A stretch of DNA of 64,000 nucleotides from positions 115,983-179,982 of the forward strand of contig BCJX01000006.1 of NCBI GenBank assembly GCA_001600415.1, written 5' to 3'. This DNA comes from Pascua guehoae (taxonomy: Eukaryota > Basidiomycota > Tremellomycetes > Trichosporonales > Trichosporonaceae). A model generated the notes under the pieces. It searched no databases and was not told where the DNA came from. It saw nothing but the letters and a program-made list of their open reading frames with translations. Made by a program: the position numbers and the translations under genes. Below, in pieces: positions 32,055 through 44,901 of the stretch; position 1 is the stretch's first letter, and each line of letters opens with the position of its first letter.

Positions 32055-33790
32055 TTAGTCGACCTGGGTATAGTTGCCAGGGAAAATGCCCTGGCGGCCG
32101 TTGACCTTGCCCGTCCACCAGTCCTCGGGCGACTCGGTCCGCTCGATAATCTCGATGCGATCTCCGGCAGAGAACGACAGGTCGCCTTGGGCCTGCATCG
32201 TCAGCGCCGGTGGACATGGGCCAGTCCCACTCACCTGAGCCTCATAGTCAAAGATGGCCGTGCAGTACTGCTTTGGCGGCGAGCTCGGCTTGGGCTTGAG
32301 GGGCGGAGGAGGGGGCGGTGCCTTCTTCCCGAGGCTTCCGCCCAGAGGCGGCGTGGCGCCCGACGCACTGTACGGCGGAGGAGCCGCGGCGGCAGCCCCA
32401 CCACCACGCCCGTAGGCGCCAAACGACGTCTTGCGGTCCAGGTCCACCTTGGATGACCCGTACGTCGGCTTGGACGACAGCGACGCTGATCGAGACGCGC
32501 CAGATGCACCCGAGCCAGTCGAGTTTGCACGCTGCTGCTGGAGAAGCTTGGCTGACAGTGTTAGCGAGTGCGCAACACATTGTTGATCACACAACACTCA
32601 CCCGTCGACGCGATGCGGTGCGTGATGCCCAAGTTGTCGAGCTGCTCGGCAGCATCGCCACGGTTCTCGAGGTAAATGTCCTCAATGTCCTGCCTCTCGA
32701 GGTCATACTTGCCGTCCGAGAACGACTGCAGCTTCTCGAGCATAATGTAGTAGACGTTGAGCCTGGAGGGTGAGCGAGAGGCGCACAGACGAGGCCGGGA
32801 GAGAGCACACATACTGCATGTAGTAGAACGAGTGGAAGAGGGGGTCGACAAAGCGCGTGGCCATTTCAATGAACACGGGCAGCTCCGACTTGAGGAGGTT
32901 GTTGTAGTGCTCGTACTCGCCCGACGCGAGCTCAAAGTCCTGCTCAACCTGGATCGTGAGCTAAGGAACAAGGTGGTTTTCCGCAGCTCACCTTGAAGAG
33001 GTTCTTCTCGTCGCTCAGGCTCTTCTCCTTCTTCTGGCGCAGCTTGTTGAGGCTGTTGTTATGCCTGTCATAGTCGACAAGCTTGTGGTCGCGCTTGGTG
33101 CAAGTCTTGCGGATCTTCTTGCAAATGTCGTGCAGCTCTTTGCTGGGCTCGACGATGCGCGACTCGATAAGCTCGAGTTCGGGGGCTAGGGTCTCTGGGA
33201 ACGTGTCAGCAACTCGACGCGAGGCCCCTGGCAAGGACCCACCATTGAGCTCCTCCATGAGACGCTGGTACGCCGAGATGTTGTTAACCGTCACCTCGGC
33301 CTGGGGAAACTTGGATGTGAGGTTGTACTCGTTGCCCAAGGGCGAGAAGAGCGTCGCCAACGACCCCGAGAAGCTGGATCCCGAGGTGAGGAGCGCTGGG
33401 AAATGGTGTCAGTTGAATCGTTCTTGGGCTGCAGTGGACACGAGGCAGGGGGCAACTCACAAGTGACGGCGTCACGGAACGTGATCGAGTCCTTGTTCAT
33501 CTTCTCGGATGCCTGCTCGATGGCCGAGAACTTGCGCTCCCTGGGCACAGTCAGCATGCATCGCTCATGATATCATGGCCCGGAGCGCGCGAGTCCTCAC
33601 CAGTCATTGTACTCGGCATCACTGGATTCTGGTGGGGTCAGCTGCGGCATCGATCGGGCGATACAAACGCTTGGACATGCCCACACGGCTACCGAGAGTG
33701 TGCGGTGCCCTACTGGGTCAGTCTGATGCGCGATGCGGTGGTTGCGTTGCATAGAGCTCACCGCTTGACGGCCTTTGTGAATCCCTTCAT
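32055..33790 (-). CDS. RVS167: BAR and SH3 domain protein, Rvs167/Hob1 type
   Basis: About seven introns. It starts [10 protein letters not shown], followed by the BAR domain ([64 protein letters not shown]-like dimer helix region). A Ser/Gly/Pro-rich linker contains APPPYSASG and a run of prolines ([12 protein letters not shown]). The C-terminal SH3 reads [45 protein letters not shown] and stops after TQVD. Rvs167 homologues bend membranes at endocytic sites and link to actin. Unlike Hob3/Rvs161 it keeps the SH3, hence the assignment. The coordinates include the first tiny exon at 33780-33790. Confidence 0.93.
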
Positions 33791-34338
33791 AGTGGCGGAT
33801 GAGGGATTGTGAACAAGGCGAGCGTGGTGTGAGGTGTGAGAAAAGGAATAGATTAGAGAGATGGTGGTGGTGGTGGGGGTGGTGGTGGTGGCTGTATTGA
33901 ACGTACGGGTATGCTGTGTACGCGTGGACATGGATGGATCGAGGTGCAGGGCCCAGGCATGCCAGGCAGTGCCCAGCCAAACGTCAAAGTGCGCCCCAGC
34001 CAGCGAGCGCCCCTTGCGTACCTACCTACCTCCGCAGTCACTCCAGCTGGCCAGCTGCCACCACCTGTCGAGCTGTCGGGCGTGCGTCATCCCGAAACCG
34101 TGTACACCATGGCCACCCACCCGGCCGACGGAACCAAAATTCAACAACAAACTCGCCTCAATCGCCTCCCCACCACGTCCAAAGGCATCCTAGTAGTGAC
34201 ATTCTAGTGGGCCAGACGGGTGCCTTGCCATACACCAAGCCATCACCCACGCATTAAGCTGATCTACTATCAAGTAATGTATGAGAAACAGGGCAGCGAG
34301 CGTGCTAGTGTCGCTGCCGCACGTACAAAACTCCCCTT
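33791..34338. other. Intergenic region with a GGT-rich microsatellite
   Basis: A run of GGT/GGG units lies at about 33862-33892 in the RVS167 promoter. No gene is recognised. Confidence 0.5.
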
Positions 34339-35989
34339 CTACTCCGAGACAAACGAGGCCTCGCTGTAGAGCCAGCCCTTGACCGAAGCCTTCTTGTCGC
34401 CGAGGTCGACCTCGAGGGTACCAGGAGTGTGGTACTGACATTAGCTCGTATTCCAAAGCCACGTTCTCTGATTGCCTGACTCACCTGGAAGATGAATGGC
34501 TTGGCGCCCGTAACAGCCGCGAGGCCCTTGCGGAGGATATATGGGATCTCGGCAAGAACATCAACCTTCTCGACGAGGCCGTCCCACACGTCCGCCACCT
34601 TGATGTCGGCCCGGGCAGGCGCCTTGTTGTCAACACGCTCGCCACCCCAAGCAAACGTGATGCCGTGGGGGGCCAGGTATCCAGTCTCCTGGTCCTTGAG
34701 GACGTCCAGGTGCTGGCAAGCAGCAACGTCATTGTTGGGGACCGGGTACACCTCCCCAGCAGGCATGGGGGCGTGAGTTTGTCCGACGCAAAGAAGAGGG
34801 GCAGAGTCGAGCTTTGAGCTGTACACCACACCGATATTGCACTTGGTGCGACCAGAGTTGCTGCCGTTGGGTCCATAGTCGTCCTTTAGGGGTTAACCAT
34901 TTGTGACGGCATGGACAGAACGAGATTGACTCACAGTGGTCTCAAACTCCATCATGATGGCACGGACACTGCCGAGCTCGGGGTCGTCTTCAACAGTCGT
35001 GAAGAAGCCAAAGTTCCAGCGAGCAGCAATCTTGTCGTCAATAGCTGCCTAACATTGTCGACGCCGTTCACTCACCAGGTTGGGGCGCATGCCGCCCTGG
35101 ATGGCGTGGACAAACATGCCATTGCCCTTGCACGACGTCTTCTCACCGTTAATGGTGATTGTACCCGAGGTGTAGACGAGAGGGTGGAAGCGGCTTTGTG
35201 GTCAGCGTGGCAACGTCCAAGTAAACCCACTGCATGACGAAGGCGTGGCGCCCCTCCTCGCTGCGGTCGTGGCCAAACGTCGAGAAGCCGCCGTTCGGGC
35301 CAGGGCCGTACTTGCAGCCAGGGGCAGACGCCGGGCGGGTCCAAGTGACATCGAGCTGGACAGTCTTGTCCAGGTCGGCAACAATGTGGTACGTCTCCTC
35401 AGTGGTGGGACCGCCAGAGTGCGTAATTTTCTGTTGCTGGTCAGTCTCATCCTCCTCGTACAAATGCTGCAGGCTCACAAAGCTGTCCGACTGGCTGTCC
35501 TGCCCAGTCTGCTTGAAGTTGGAGACGTTAACCGACTTCCAAGTCATCTTCTTAGTCTTGGGGTTCCAGATCTTGAACGTCATCTGCGACGTCGCCGGCA
35601 CGAGGAACAGGCTGCCAGTTAGCACGCCCCTCTGTATTGCAAGAAGCGAAGCGCGGTACTTACCCGAGGAAGCTCCAGATGATTTGGATCATGACAATGC
35701 TGCCATCGTCGAGGGTGGTGTAGTACGTCTGAGTCTCGGTCTGGAAACCCTTGTTGGAGATACAGAACCACTTGCAATGTCAGCCGGCCGCACTCCAAGC
35801 TATTCTGCATTCTGTCGCAACCCACGTCAGTGTCCTTGGGGTCCAGCGCACCAAAGCCAGAGTTGTACGAGGAGACCGGGAAGAAGTTGGGGCCGGTGAC
35901 CGTCTTGGGGGTCGAGCTCCTGCTGCATAGGTTGTCAGCTATCCGTTGGGTGCAGGGGCGGCGTGGTGAACGTACAAGAACGACGCCAT
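34339..35989 (-). CDS. SVF1: Svf1-like survival factor
   Basis: About seven introns. The protein starts MASF and continues SSSTPKTVTGPNFFPVSSYN, QTETQTYYTTLDDGSIVMIQ, ATSQMTFKIWNPKTKKMTW, the central GTITINGEKTSCKGNGMFVH with HAIQGGMRPNL and AARWNFGFF, then GYLAPHGITFAWGGERV and a last exon ending SEASFVSE. This order (two lipocalin-like domains, conserved HALQG and SRWNF-type motifs) is that of Svf1, needed for survival under oxidative stress and recently linked to ceramide transport in yeast. Related AttH/CrtC-fold proteins are the main alternative. The function is inferred from the family. Confidence 0.8.
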
Positions 35990-37279
35990 GTTGATTGCAA
36001 GATGAAGAGAGGAGAGGTTGGAAGGAAGTGGAAGAGGTAACGATTAGGGATTATGTGGTGTCGAGTAGGTAGATGATAAATGAAAGTGTAAAGTAGTATA
36101 TGTGTGTGGTTGTAGTAAAGATGTCTGTTCTACTAGGAGTGGGTGAATGGAATGGGAAATGGGAACAAACGGGGTGATTGGGTTGAATGGGGAAGGGGTG
36201 GGTGGGTGTGTGGTGGAATGGGAGAAGTAGTGAAAGGGATACGAGATGGATGGATCGAGGAGGTTTGTTTCCAAAGATGAACGGACGGATGGATGGGTGG
36301 GTGGATGATCTCGGGTCTCCAGGGGCTTGTACGGGCGGGTGGGGCCATTTCCTGGGCCAAAAGGTGCCCAAGTGTGTGCCCTTAGCGTACGACCTGCGTC
36401 TGATGCCGTACCGTGGGCTTGCGCGGCTTTGCCACACGCGCCACGCGTCCCCTCGGGCTACCACCATAATGCACGTAGTGTGGGACTGGGACAATAGACT
36501 GCGTAGGTGTTAATGTATCAGCCTGCGACAAAACTTGGTTCCCCTTCAGCCAGAGGCCACTCGTCTCCTTGTCACTGGCTAGTCGTATGTATGCATGCCA
36601 CGTCTTGGAATGGGTTTTCAACTGGTTGAACAATATGTAAAACGGCGACGTGTCGGGATTCCCGGGGGGTATGGATGGCGGCGGGCGACGGCGGGCGTCG
36701 GGCGGCTGCCAGTGGCGCGAGCGCGCGCTAGCTCTTGATTGATTCGAGAAACGATGGACCCAGGACCCCCATTGTCGTTGGCTGGCCAGCAACAAAGCAG
36801 CAATGCAGCAACGCAAGCAGCAATGACGCGCCAGGGTCCACTCATCCCCCGCTACCTCCCCCGATCCCCCACTCATGTCTTGTCCGTTCACAGGCCACGA
36901 ATCCCGCCTGGGTCCAAGCGGCAAGCGGTCCATGTACACACTTTGACAGCATGCCTGACTTTTGCCACCCCCCCTTCGGCTCCATGTTGCGACCCCATGC
37001 GGTACGTGCAGCCATATCCCACAAAAACAACCTCCACACCAAACGCGTGACTCTACGTATCCAAGTCTCACGTTCCCATGCATGTAATGCACATTGCATA
37101 GTCTGCCATTTGTCTCTGCTTCAAGAGACATCGGTGTGGTGGTTTCCATCACTGTGCGCAGCAAACAACTGACAAATGGTTGTGTACAGCTTCACTTCCA
37201 CGTCACTCATCAACCAACTGGCCAACTGCCCAGCTCCACGCCTGGCTGTGACCCGTCCCAGCTTCTCCTTCGCCATCAC
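35990..37279. other. Intergenic region of 1.3 kb, no gene seen
   Basis: It contains the SVF1 promoter with GGATGGAT-type short repeats (about 36245-36308). A 260-codon open frame on the minus strand (36382-37164) has no conserved feature and was rejected. Confidence 0.5.
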
Positions 37280-38419
37280 TCAACGGCGCTCTCGTTCGTC
37301 ACGGGTTCCGGCAGACGATCTCGAGTGTCGTCTCCGGGCAGAGTCGGGTGACCTTGAGTCAGAGCGTCCGCGGTCACGGTGGCGGGGTGGATCCTGTCGT
37401 GCCAGTCTATCGCCATGCGAGTCTCGGCGGTATCCATCCCGGTCGCGGTCACTGTGGCGTGCACGGCTGCGGTCGAGGCTACGTTCACGATCGCGATCGC
37501 CACCACGGCCGCGGTCGCGGTCATGGTCGCGGTCACGGTCATGGTCGCGGTCGCGGTCATGGTCGCGGTCACGGTCGCGGTCGCGACTCCGCTCGTCGAC
37601 GCGCTCCCCACTGTGGTGGCGTAGCCGGCTCCCGTGGCGGCCGTCGCGATCGTCATCACTGTCGTATCGTCGCCTATCCCGGCTGCCTCTGTGGTCGTCG
37701 CCGCCGTCTCTGCGGGAGCCTCGTTCATCGTGACGAGCTGATCGTCGTTCCTCGCGCCTCTTCTCGCGCTCGGCTCGAATCTGCGCACGCTGGGCCTTGC
37801 GCAACCTACAATGTCAGCAACAATAGTTCCTCCGCGGCAAAGTACTAAACGCACTCCTTCTCCTTTCTCGCTTGCTCCTTGTCCCGCCTCTCTGCATCGC
37901 CCTTGACAGGAATGTTGTTGGCGCCGGTTCCTTCACCATCGCCGTCGCCCGAGCGATCAGCTGGCGCGTACCCCAGTGCAGCCGCGAGCGCATCTTCTTC
38001 TTGCTCCTTTAGTTTACGGATTTCCTCTCGGCGACGCTCTGCCTCGGCTGCACCGCCCTCGTCGACATCGCGAGAGTACCAGTGGATGTCCTTGCCCTTC
38101 TGCCAACGTCCAACTGGAGCATTCACAGTAGCACCGAGGTAGCTTTCTGAAGCAAGTGTCAGTAATAAATCGACACGGGTTGCGCATGCTCGTGCACTTA
38201 CCTCGGTCCTTGTCGTTGGTGACGTCGGCCCACCTATAGAGTTAGTACGAGGCAAGGAAGAAAGGAAGGAAGGAAGGAAGGAAGGAAGGTGTATTCTGCA
38301 AGCGTACCTAAAGTCGCCTTGGCCACCTCGGGTGCCTGTAATAGATTAGCAAATTGGTACAGGGCCATGGAAAGTGTGTTCTTGTGGGGCTCACCTCCTC
38401 TAACTGGGCCGTCGTACAT
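37280..38419 (-). CDS. MMTAG2-family protein with Arg-Asp repeat tail
   Basis: Small N-terminal exons read MYDGPVRGG, TRGGQGDFR and WADVTNDKDR, then ESYLGATVNAPVGRWQKGKD and IHWYSRDVD. This is the conserved block of the multiple myeloma tumour-associated protein 2 family (GPVRGGxRGG, SYLGHS/NAPVGRWQKGKD, WY). A coiled acidic-basic segment (RREEIRKLKEQEEDALAAAL) follows. The last 150 residues are made almost entirely of Arg with Asp, His and Ser (RDRDRDHDRDR, RSRARHSDRDRDG), an RS/RD-like tail typical of nuclear RNA-associated proteins. Three or four introns. The first intron region contains an AAGG tandem run at 38259-38289. Function in fungi is unknown. Confidence 0.82.
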
Positions 38420-39264
38420 TGTGGTGTCTGTCTAGTCGGGGGTGGGTGGGAGTGACAGCGAGCAAGACAAGGATAACAACAACAATTCAACGTTGGCTGG
38501 TGCTCCAGTGGTGTGGGGTGGACAAAGATAGGCGAGGCGGAATCAAATTGTCGTCGCCCTGCCACAAACGGTGTTTACCTAGAGGGATGGATGAGGAGGC
38601 ACATGACGACAGAGCGAGAGTGAGAGTGAGAGTGGTGCCTGGCCTGGGACAAGCAAGCAGAGTGACATGTGAATTTGGTTCCGTCATCTCTGTCTGATCA
38701 GATACAGAGATTCCAGGCAGGACAAGCGCGTCACGCCCACCCACACGCCCACACCCACGCAGCGCAGCCCCGATTCCATCCAAACCAAACCCGACCACCA
38801 CCCAGCACCCAGCACCCAGCACACAGGTACACAGGACCAACAGCCACCCAACAGGCCAACAGGCAACCTACCACTCAGCCACCCAACCCAACCCCTCCCA
38901 TCCCATCCCAACCCATCCCATCCGTCCAGCCCCCCGCCGGCCCACCCGGAAGACGAGACCAGACCGACGACGCTATTCAACTCGCAGCCACCACCATCAC
39001 CTACCCTTTCTCCATCATTACCTCAATCCTCATCTCATTACAACATACACACCCATAAAACCCCAACACACTCTACCCACACCCCCCCCCCCCTGCAACT
39101 GCAACCCCTTTCCTTTCTTTGACTCGGCGCACCGCCCCCCTGCCAACCCACAGCCCCTACTTTACCTCGCGCGTTGCACCGATTACCCATTTCATTCCGT
39201 TTCCCATTACGCGTCGCTCATCCTAAACAAATCCCACACCGCGTCCACCTCTCCGGCAACCAAC
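38420..39264. other. Divergent promoter region of MMTAG2-like gene and VAC8
   Basis: Pyrimidine- and CA-rich on the VAC8 strand with CACCCA, CCCAGCA and CAACAG short repeats (38740-38930). No gene is recognised. Confidence 0.5.
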
Positions 39265-41770
39265 ATGGGTGGCGCATGCAGCTCGTGCTGTGGCCAGCGC
39301 CGCAAGAACAACTATGAACCCCTTCTTCTCGAAAACGAGCGAGAGGCCGTCGCAGACCTCCTTCAGTATCTGGAAAGTGAGTCGCCCGTCTGTGTCCTTG
39401 GCCCCCCTCCCCTCTGTGAATTCTGCTACGCGCCAGGACTCGCGCGTCCGTGCTCAAGCAAAACCAAACCCATCCTCAACCCATACCGGGGACGGAATAG
39501 CACGTCTAGCCTGGTACACAGTGACCAGTTCCAGCCGCGCAGACGACAACGATGCTTTGATGTGCAGCATCTCATGTGGACGCGACGCGTGGCGAGCAAT
39601 GGGACTCGGAGGATGCCAGCGGTGCAGCGCCGCATTGCGCGACGCTGACCCCTTCGCTGTTCACCTCCGACAATACCCCTTGCTTCTTTCTGCGCACCAG
39701 CTAACCCAAATTCACAGACCGTAGCACTACCAACTTCTTCACCGGCTCTCCACTTGCGGCTCTGACCACGCTCTCTTTCTCGGACAATGTCGATCTCCAG
39801 CGGTCAGCAGCGCTGGCATTTGCCGAAATCACGGAGAAGGAGGTGCACGAGGTGGGACGCGACACACTCGACCCCGTCCTCTACCTCTTGACCAGCCACG
39901 ACAGCGAGGTGCAGCGTGCCGCGAGCGCTGCACTGGGCAACCTTGCTGTGAATGGTATGTCGACGCGTTCTCGATGTCCATGCGCGATCAGTGCTAACAA
40001 AACCCAGCCGAGAACAAGCTCTTGATCGTCTCCCTCGGAGGTCTGGAGCCTCTAATTCGCCAAATGCTCAGCCCCAACGTCGAGGTTCAGTGCAATGCTG
40101 TCGGCTGTGTTACCAACCTCGCAACGCATGGCAAGTACAATCGATACGCTCAGTGCTGATCCCCAGACGAGAACAAGACGCCGATCGCAAAGTCTGGAGC
40201 CCTTGTCCCTCTGACGCGCCTCGCAAAGTCCAAGGACATGCGTGTTCAGCGGAATGCCACGGGCGCTCTCCTTAACATGACCCACTCTGGTACGCGATTT
40301 ATTATTCCCTTGGCTATTGCTAATCGTTCCCAGACGAGAACCGCCAGCAGCTCGTCAACGCTGGCGCCATTCCTGTCCTCGTCAGCCTTCTCAACTCGCC
40401 CGACACGGACGTGCAGTACTACTGCACCACTGCTCTCAGCAACATTGCCGTTGATGGTGCGTTTCTATGTGACATTTTATGTGAGGGTTTGCCTGCTAAC
40501 TAGGCACAGCCGCGAACCGCAAGAAGCTCGCAGCGACCGAGCCCAAGCTCGTACAGAGCCTGGTCGCTCTTATGGACAGCCAGAGCCTCAAGGTCCAGTG
40601 CCAAGCTGCCCTTGCCTTGAGGAACCTGGCTAGTGACGGTGAGCGCAACTGGGGTGCATCCCTGTCTGGACGATACTGACAAGCCGCAGAAAAGTACCAG
40701 GTTGAAATCGTCAAGGCCGATGGCCTCAAGCCCCTCCTCCGCCTGCTGCACTCGTCCTACCTGCCACTAGTCCTCTCGGCTGCCGCCTGCGTCCGCAATG
40801 TTTCCATCCACCCCGCCAACGAGTCTCCTATCATTGAGGCTGGCTTCCTCCAACCTCTTATCGGCCTTCTGTCATTTGACGAGAACGAAGAGGTCCAGTG
40901 CCACGCCATTTCCACACTGCGCAACCTGGCCGCCAGCAGCGAAAGCAACAAGGGCGCAATCGTCGAGGCCGGTGCAGTGGACCGCATCCAGGAGCTTGTT
41001 CTCCAGGTCCCACTTACCGTTCAGAGTGAAATGACGGCGTGTGTGGCGGTTCTGGCTTTGAGTGGTGAGTCCAGTGCCAATGCGTTGTGCTAGCGCTAAC
41101 ACCAAAGACAACCTCAAGCCTCAGCTGCTCGAGATGGGCATCTGCGAGGTGCTCATCCCTCTTACAAACTCTCCCAGTGTTGAGGTTCAGGGCAACAGTG
41201 CGGCTGCTCTCGGCAACTTGTCCAGCAAAGGTGAGCTATACATCAACGAACAAAGCTGACAGACAGCTGCAGAGGACTATGCTCCCTTCAACGCTGTTTG
41301 GAACAAGCCCGATGGCGGCCTTCACGCCTACCTTGTCCGATTCCTGAGCAGCGCGGACACTACTTTCCAGCACATTGCGGTCTGGGTAAGTCAAGACTGC
41401 ATTGCCCAAGCTAACATGACAGACCATTGTGCAGCTCCTTGAAGCAAAGGACCCCCAGCTCACAAACAACATCCGCAACTCGACCATCCTCCTCTCCTCC
41501 ATTCGTCAGCTCGCCGACTCTGCGCCCACTCCCCAACACGCATCGCAGAAGGGTGGCGTGCACTCTGACGACGACTTTGACGAGGACATTTACGAGGACG
41601 GCGAGGGCGAAATCTACGCGCTCGCAAAGCGAATCCTGGAGCTCATTGACAGCGAGGACTCTGAGAAGCAGGAGGTGCACCAGAGTGGTGAGGAGAGCGG
41701 CGAAGAGCACGGCGAGGACCACGCTGCGCTGCGTGCCAGTGTCCACCAGGCCCTCCGTGGGCAGCAGTAA
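39265..41770 (+). CDS. VAC8: Vacuolar armadillo-repeat protein Vac8
   Basis: About ten introns. The N-terminus [15 protein letters not shown] carries Gly2 for myristoylation and Cys residues for palmitoylation. A series of armadillo repeats follows, each of about 41 residues: [107 protein letters not shown] and [15 protein letters not shown]. Exon boundaries often fall at the repeat ends. The acidic C-terminus is [17 protein letters not shown]. Vac8 anchors on the vacuole membrane and serves vacuole inheritance, nucleus-vacuole junctions and autophagy. Length of about 620 residues fits. Confidence 0.96.
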
Positions 41771-42600
41771 CTATTGGTCGTTCTCTCGCTTTTCTCCCAT
41801 TCTTTTTATGTACCTCAAGAGACAGACATGTGACATTTGGGATGTGCAATGTCTCTGGAAGACTACCCATGCGTAATGTAGTTGCCGTATTCTATTTGCT
41901 AGGCGCAGAATGTTACACCAAGACACTGTGAGTGCTCTTGGTACATGCCACTGACAAAAAAAGGAACAAGGAGCCTGGCCAGTCGTCAAGTGGCATGAGG
42001 GAGCGGAGCATGTCGCGCTTTCGAGTAAGAGACGCGGACGTTGAGTGGTTGTATGTGATGGTATAGCATGGGGTATGTATCTGTTTGGCCGTGGGGAGTG
42101 AGGGTAGTGTGCATCTGGGCGTCAGGAGCCAGTGTAAGAGGCGCTTTGGACAGGACGACTCGGACGGGGTGCATACGAGTAGCCTAGTTGTGCACAGACC
42201 CCATGCCAATGTCATGTGCACAATGGACAAGCCCACCTAGGCCAAGCTGTACCCAAGCTGTACCCAAGCTGCATGCAGGACGACATGGCGCTATGCGCTA
42301 CTCGTACTGTGCATGTCCCGTGTAATGTCCTAGTCTTGTGTCAAGTCGTGCCTATCTTTCCTTTTTACCTTCCTCAACCATCCCCCTTTCCCTTTGTCTG
42401 GTCTCCTTCCCTCCTTTCCCTCCTTCCCTCTCTTTCCAAGACCACCACGACCACCCACCAACCCCACACACACCTTCCTTTCTTCAACAAGTTTCCGTTC
42501 TCTTCTTTCAACTATCGACCTTTCGACCTCACACTCATTTCCCAGACCTTGTGCTCCCGGGCCGAGAGCGTCTCTCTCCATCGTGCGTCGCTGTCGTGTC
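41771..42600. other. Intergenic region with short AAGCTGTACCC repeats
   Basis: Three tandem 11-base units AAGCTGTACCC (the last one degenerate) lie near 42243-42275. A pyrimidine-rich leader (42355-42530) precedes the next start. No gene is seen. Confidence 0.5.
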
Positions 42601-44713
42601 ATGAGTGCCCCACGCGGTAGTCACAATAACAAGTCAGGGACCACGCGCGCTGACCATTACAAGTTTTAGAACTGGCCCCCCATTGCCCACCGTCCCACCG
42701 GCCCTCTGGCGGTCTCGTTTCCTCGACGAGATGATTGTGGATGGAGACAGCTTTGATGGTGCTGCTGTGCAGCCCACCGAGCTCCGCGAGACGATTGACC
42801 TCGATCGCGAGCTCGTTGAACCACCTGGTGTGGAAGCCTTTGTACGTTCCAAGGCCGGCGGTGGCGGGGCGGCGCGACATGCGCGTCACTTCGAGTTGCT
42901 TCCCCCCACTGCCCCGAGCCTGTCGACCCGTTCCCTAACGCCACAGGATGGCATCGCGCAGGCGCTCATCTCGTGGTCACCCGATGCCGTATCGCCGCCG
43001 CCTTTACCCCCTTTCCCTTCGTGGACGCCGCCTCGGTCGCTTGCATCGTTACCCCGGGCTCCCTCGACGTCACCATCTCAAAGGAGTTGGAGCCAGAGGA
43101 GCTACGCCCAAAGCTACCGCCGCGCTGGCGGCTATGGCGGCTATGCGGGATCGACCTACGCGCCCCATCGCGAGACACCCGATCCACATGCCTCATCGTC
43201 GTCGACGGATGACTCTACAGACTATGAAGGGCGCGTCGATCGGAGATTTCCTGGCCGGCATCTGCCGGGCATTCCGCGACGCGCCGGAGGGCGCCGCGGC
43301 CCGCCGCCGCTCAACCTGCAATCGTCCGCGTTGCGCGAGCGACGCCCGCGTCCAGGCGCCATCTATGAAGACGACGAGCGAGACACGGACACCTGGCTGC
43401 ACGATGTCGACACGGATGAATCGGATGCAGACACAGCCCTGCCGTACGGCTCGTCGCCGTTATCCACCGGCGCGACCGGAACGACCTTTTATCCGGCCTC
43501 GACTTCCTCGTCCGAGCATGGCGCCGCGTCCGACGACGTAGAGGCTGGCAGCGTCCGGTCCTCGATCCCGTCGCCCCTCTCGAGCCACTTCTCGTCCGTC
43601 ATTGAGCACTCGCGCAACACGTTTGGGTTCTGGGACGGCGTCCCTGAACTGCGTGAGAACACGCCGCCCCGAAGCGTGAGCATGGGGGAAAATACCCCCC
43701 GCTCGGCGCGCACACTTCACAAGAGCCGGTACCGCCGTTCTCGTCTGCTTGCCGCCAACAAGTTTTATCTCCCCCCGCTCTTCTCCACCGAGACCCCGTC
43801 GAGCTCGATGACCACCTCTGGGTCACGGTCGGTGTCGCCGAGGCGGTCGGTGAGCTCACCACCGGTGACATTGATGGGCTCCCCTCAGTCGCAGCCATGG
43901 TCGCCGCGCCAGTCGTTGGACGTCGAGCCACGGCTATCCCACAGCCAGCAGACACCCCTCCTCCAGTCCAGGGGTACATCCCCTGGCGTGCAATCGCCTC
44001 CCATGATCTCCCCAGACTCGACGGGGATCGCCATGTCCCCCACAGCGACCGACACCGCTCCCCCTTTACCGACGTCGACGTCGCCCCGCTCCCCTCTTGG
44101 CGCATCGCTCATGCTGTGCTCGACGCACCGCGCAACCGATCCGCTTTCCGACTCGAACGGCAAACGCGTCTCCCCGCCGCGGGTCGCACCCCCAAAGCAC
44201 AATCCATTCCTCTCCCTCTTCCAGAAGCGGCAGCGTAAACTGCCGGTCGCCACGGGCGCCACGCAGCACGAGCAGGAGTGGCGTGCAAACCTCATTACGC
44301 AGGCAGTGGCTCAGAGTCTCGGCCCCACCGCCATCGAGCCGCCCGTCACCAAGCCCCGCAAGCGCCATCCGCGCCACGGCAACGGAGGACCCTCTCAGTC
44401 TCCGGCAGCGACGGGAGCCAAAGAGCACGTGCGCCAGCGGCGCAGGTCGCACCCGTCGACTAAAGCTGCCAAGGGGCCAAAGGAGCCGGCCCCCGAGCGG
44501 GTCGCGGTGCTGTATAGCAGGGACTTAAACAGCGAGTGAGTGGCTTCCTATGGTGGCAGAGAGCGACGACGCTGACGCCCTAGTTCGACCCAACGCCGCA
44601 TGATCATTAACGAAGACTTACACTTTGTCTGGGCACCCGAGGTGTCAATGGTGACGCTCGAAGAGCTGTCGATGGTCACGCTCGACGAGGTGGTTGCACA
44701 CACCGACTCGTAG
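42601..44713 (+). CDS. Large disordered hypothetical protein
   Basis: I propose three exons. Exon 1 (42601-42632) gives MSAPRGSHNN. A 37-nt intron (42633-42669) with GT...AG ends and a CTGAC branch point brings TGPPLPTVPPALWRSRFLDEM into frame. The long second exon (to about 44534) encodes a Ser/Pro/Arg-rich chain with DDDST-type acidic patches and phospho-site-like repeats (RSVSPRRSVSSPP). A basic C-terminal stretch near RQRRRSHPSTK follows. A last exon adds RRMIINEDLHFVWAPE and a duplicated heptad MVTLEEL, MVTLDEV, ending HTDS. I do not recognise the family. A tremellomycete-restricted regulatory protein is possible. Without the first intron the ATG frame would stop at once, which supports the splice. 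Confidence 0.7.
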
Positions 44714-44901
44714 ATATTCACACGTTCACACCAATGGGAGCCAAATAAAACAAAACGACACCCATGCCTCTTCTCGCTGCTGGCCAGAGAGGATACTTTG
44801 TATTTAACGACTTTTTTTCACGGACCGTCTACGTACGGCAACGAGCCGGGATGTATTTGACAACTATGCATAAGCCTGGTGGATACCGTGCTGGAGGGAG
44901 T

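Noticed and set aside
36382..37164. 260-codon open frame on the minus strand
   Set aside because: Composition is low-complexity and no conserved motif is seen. It lies in the promoter region between SVF1 and the MMTAG2-like gene.
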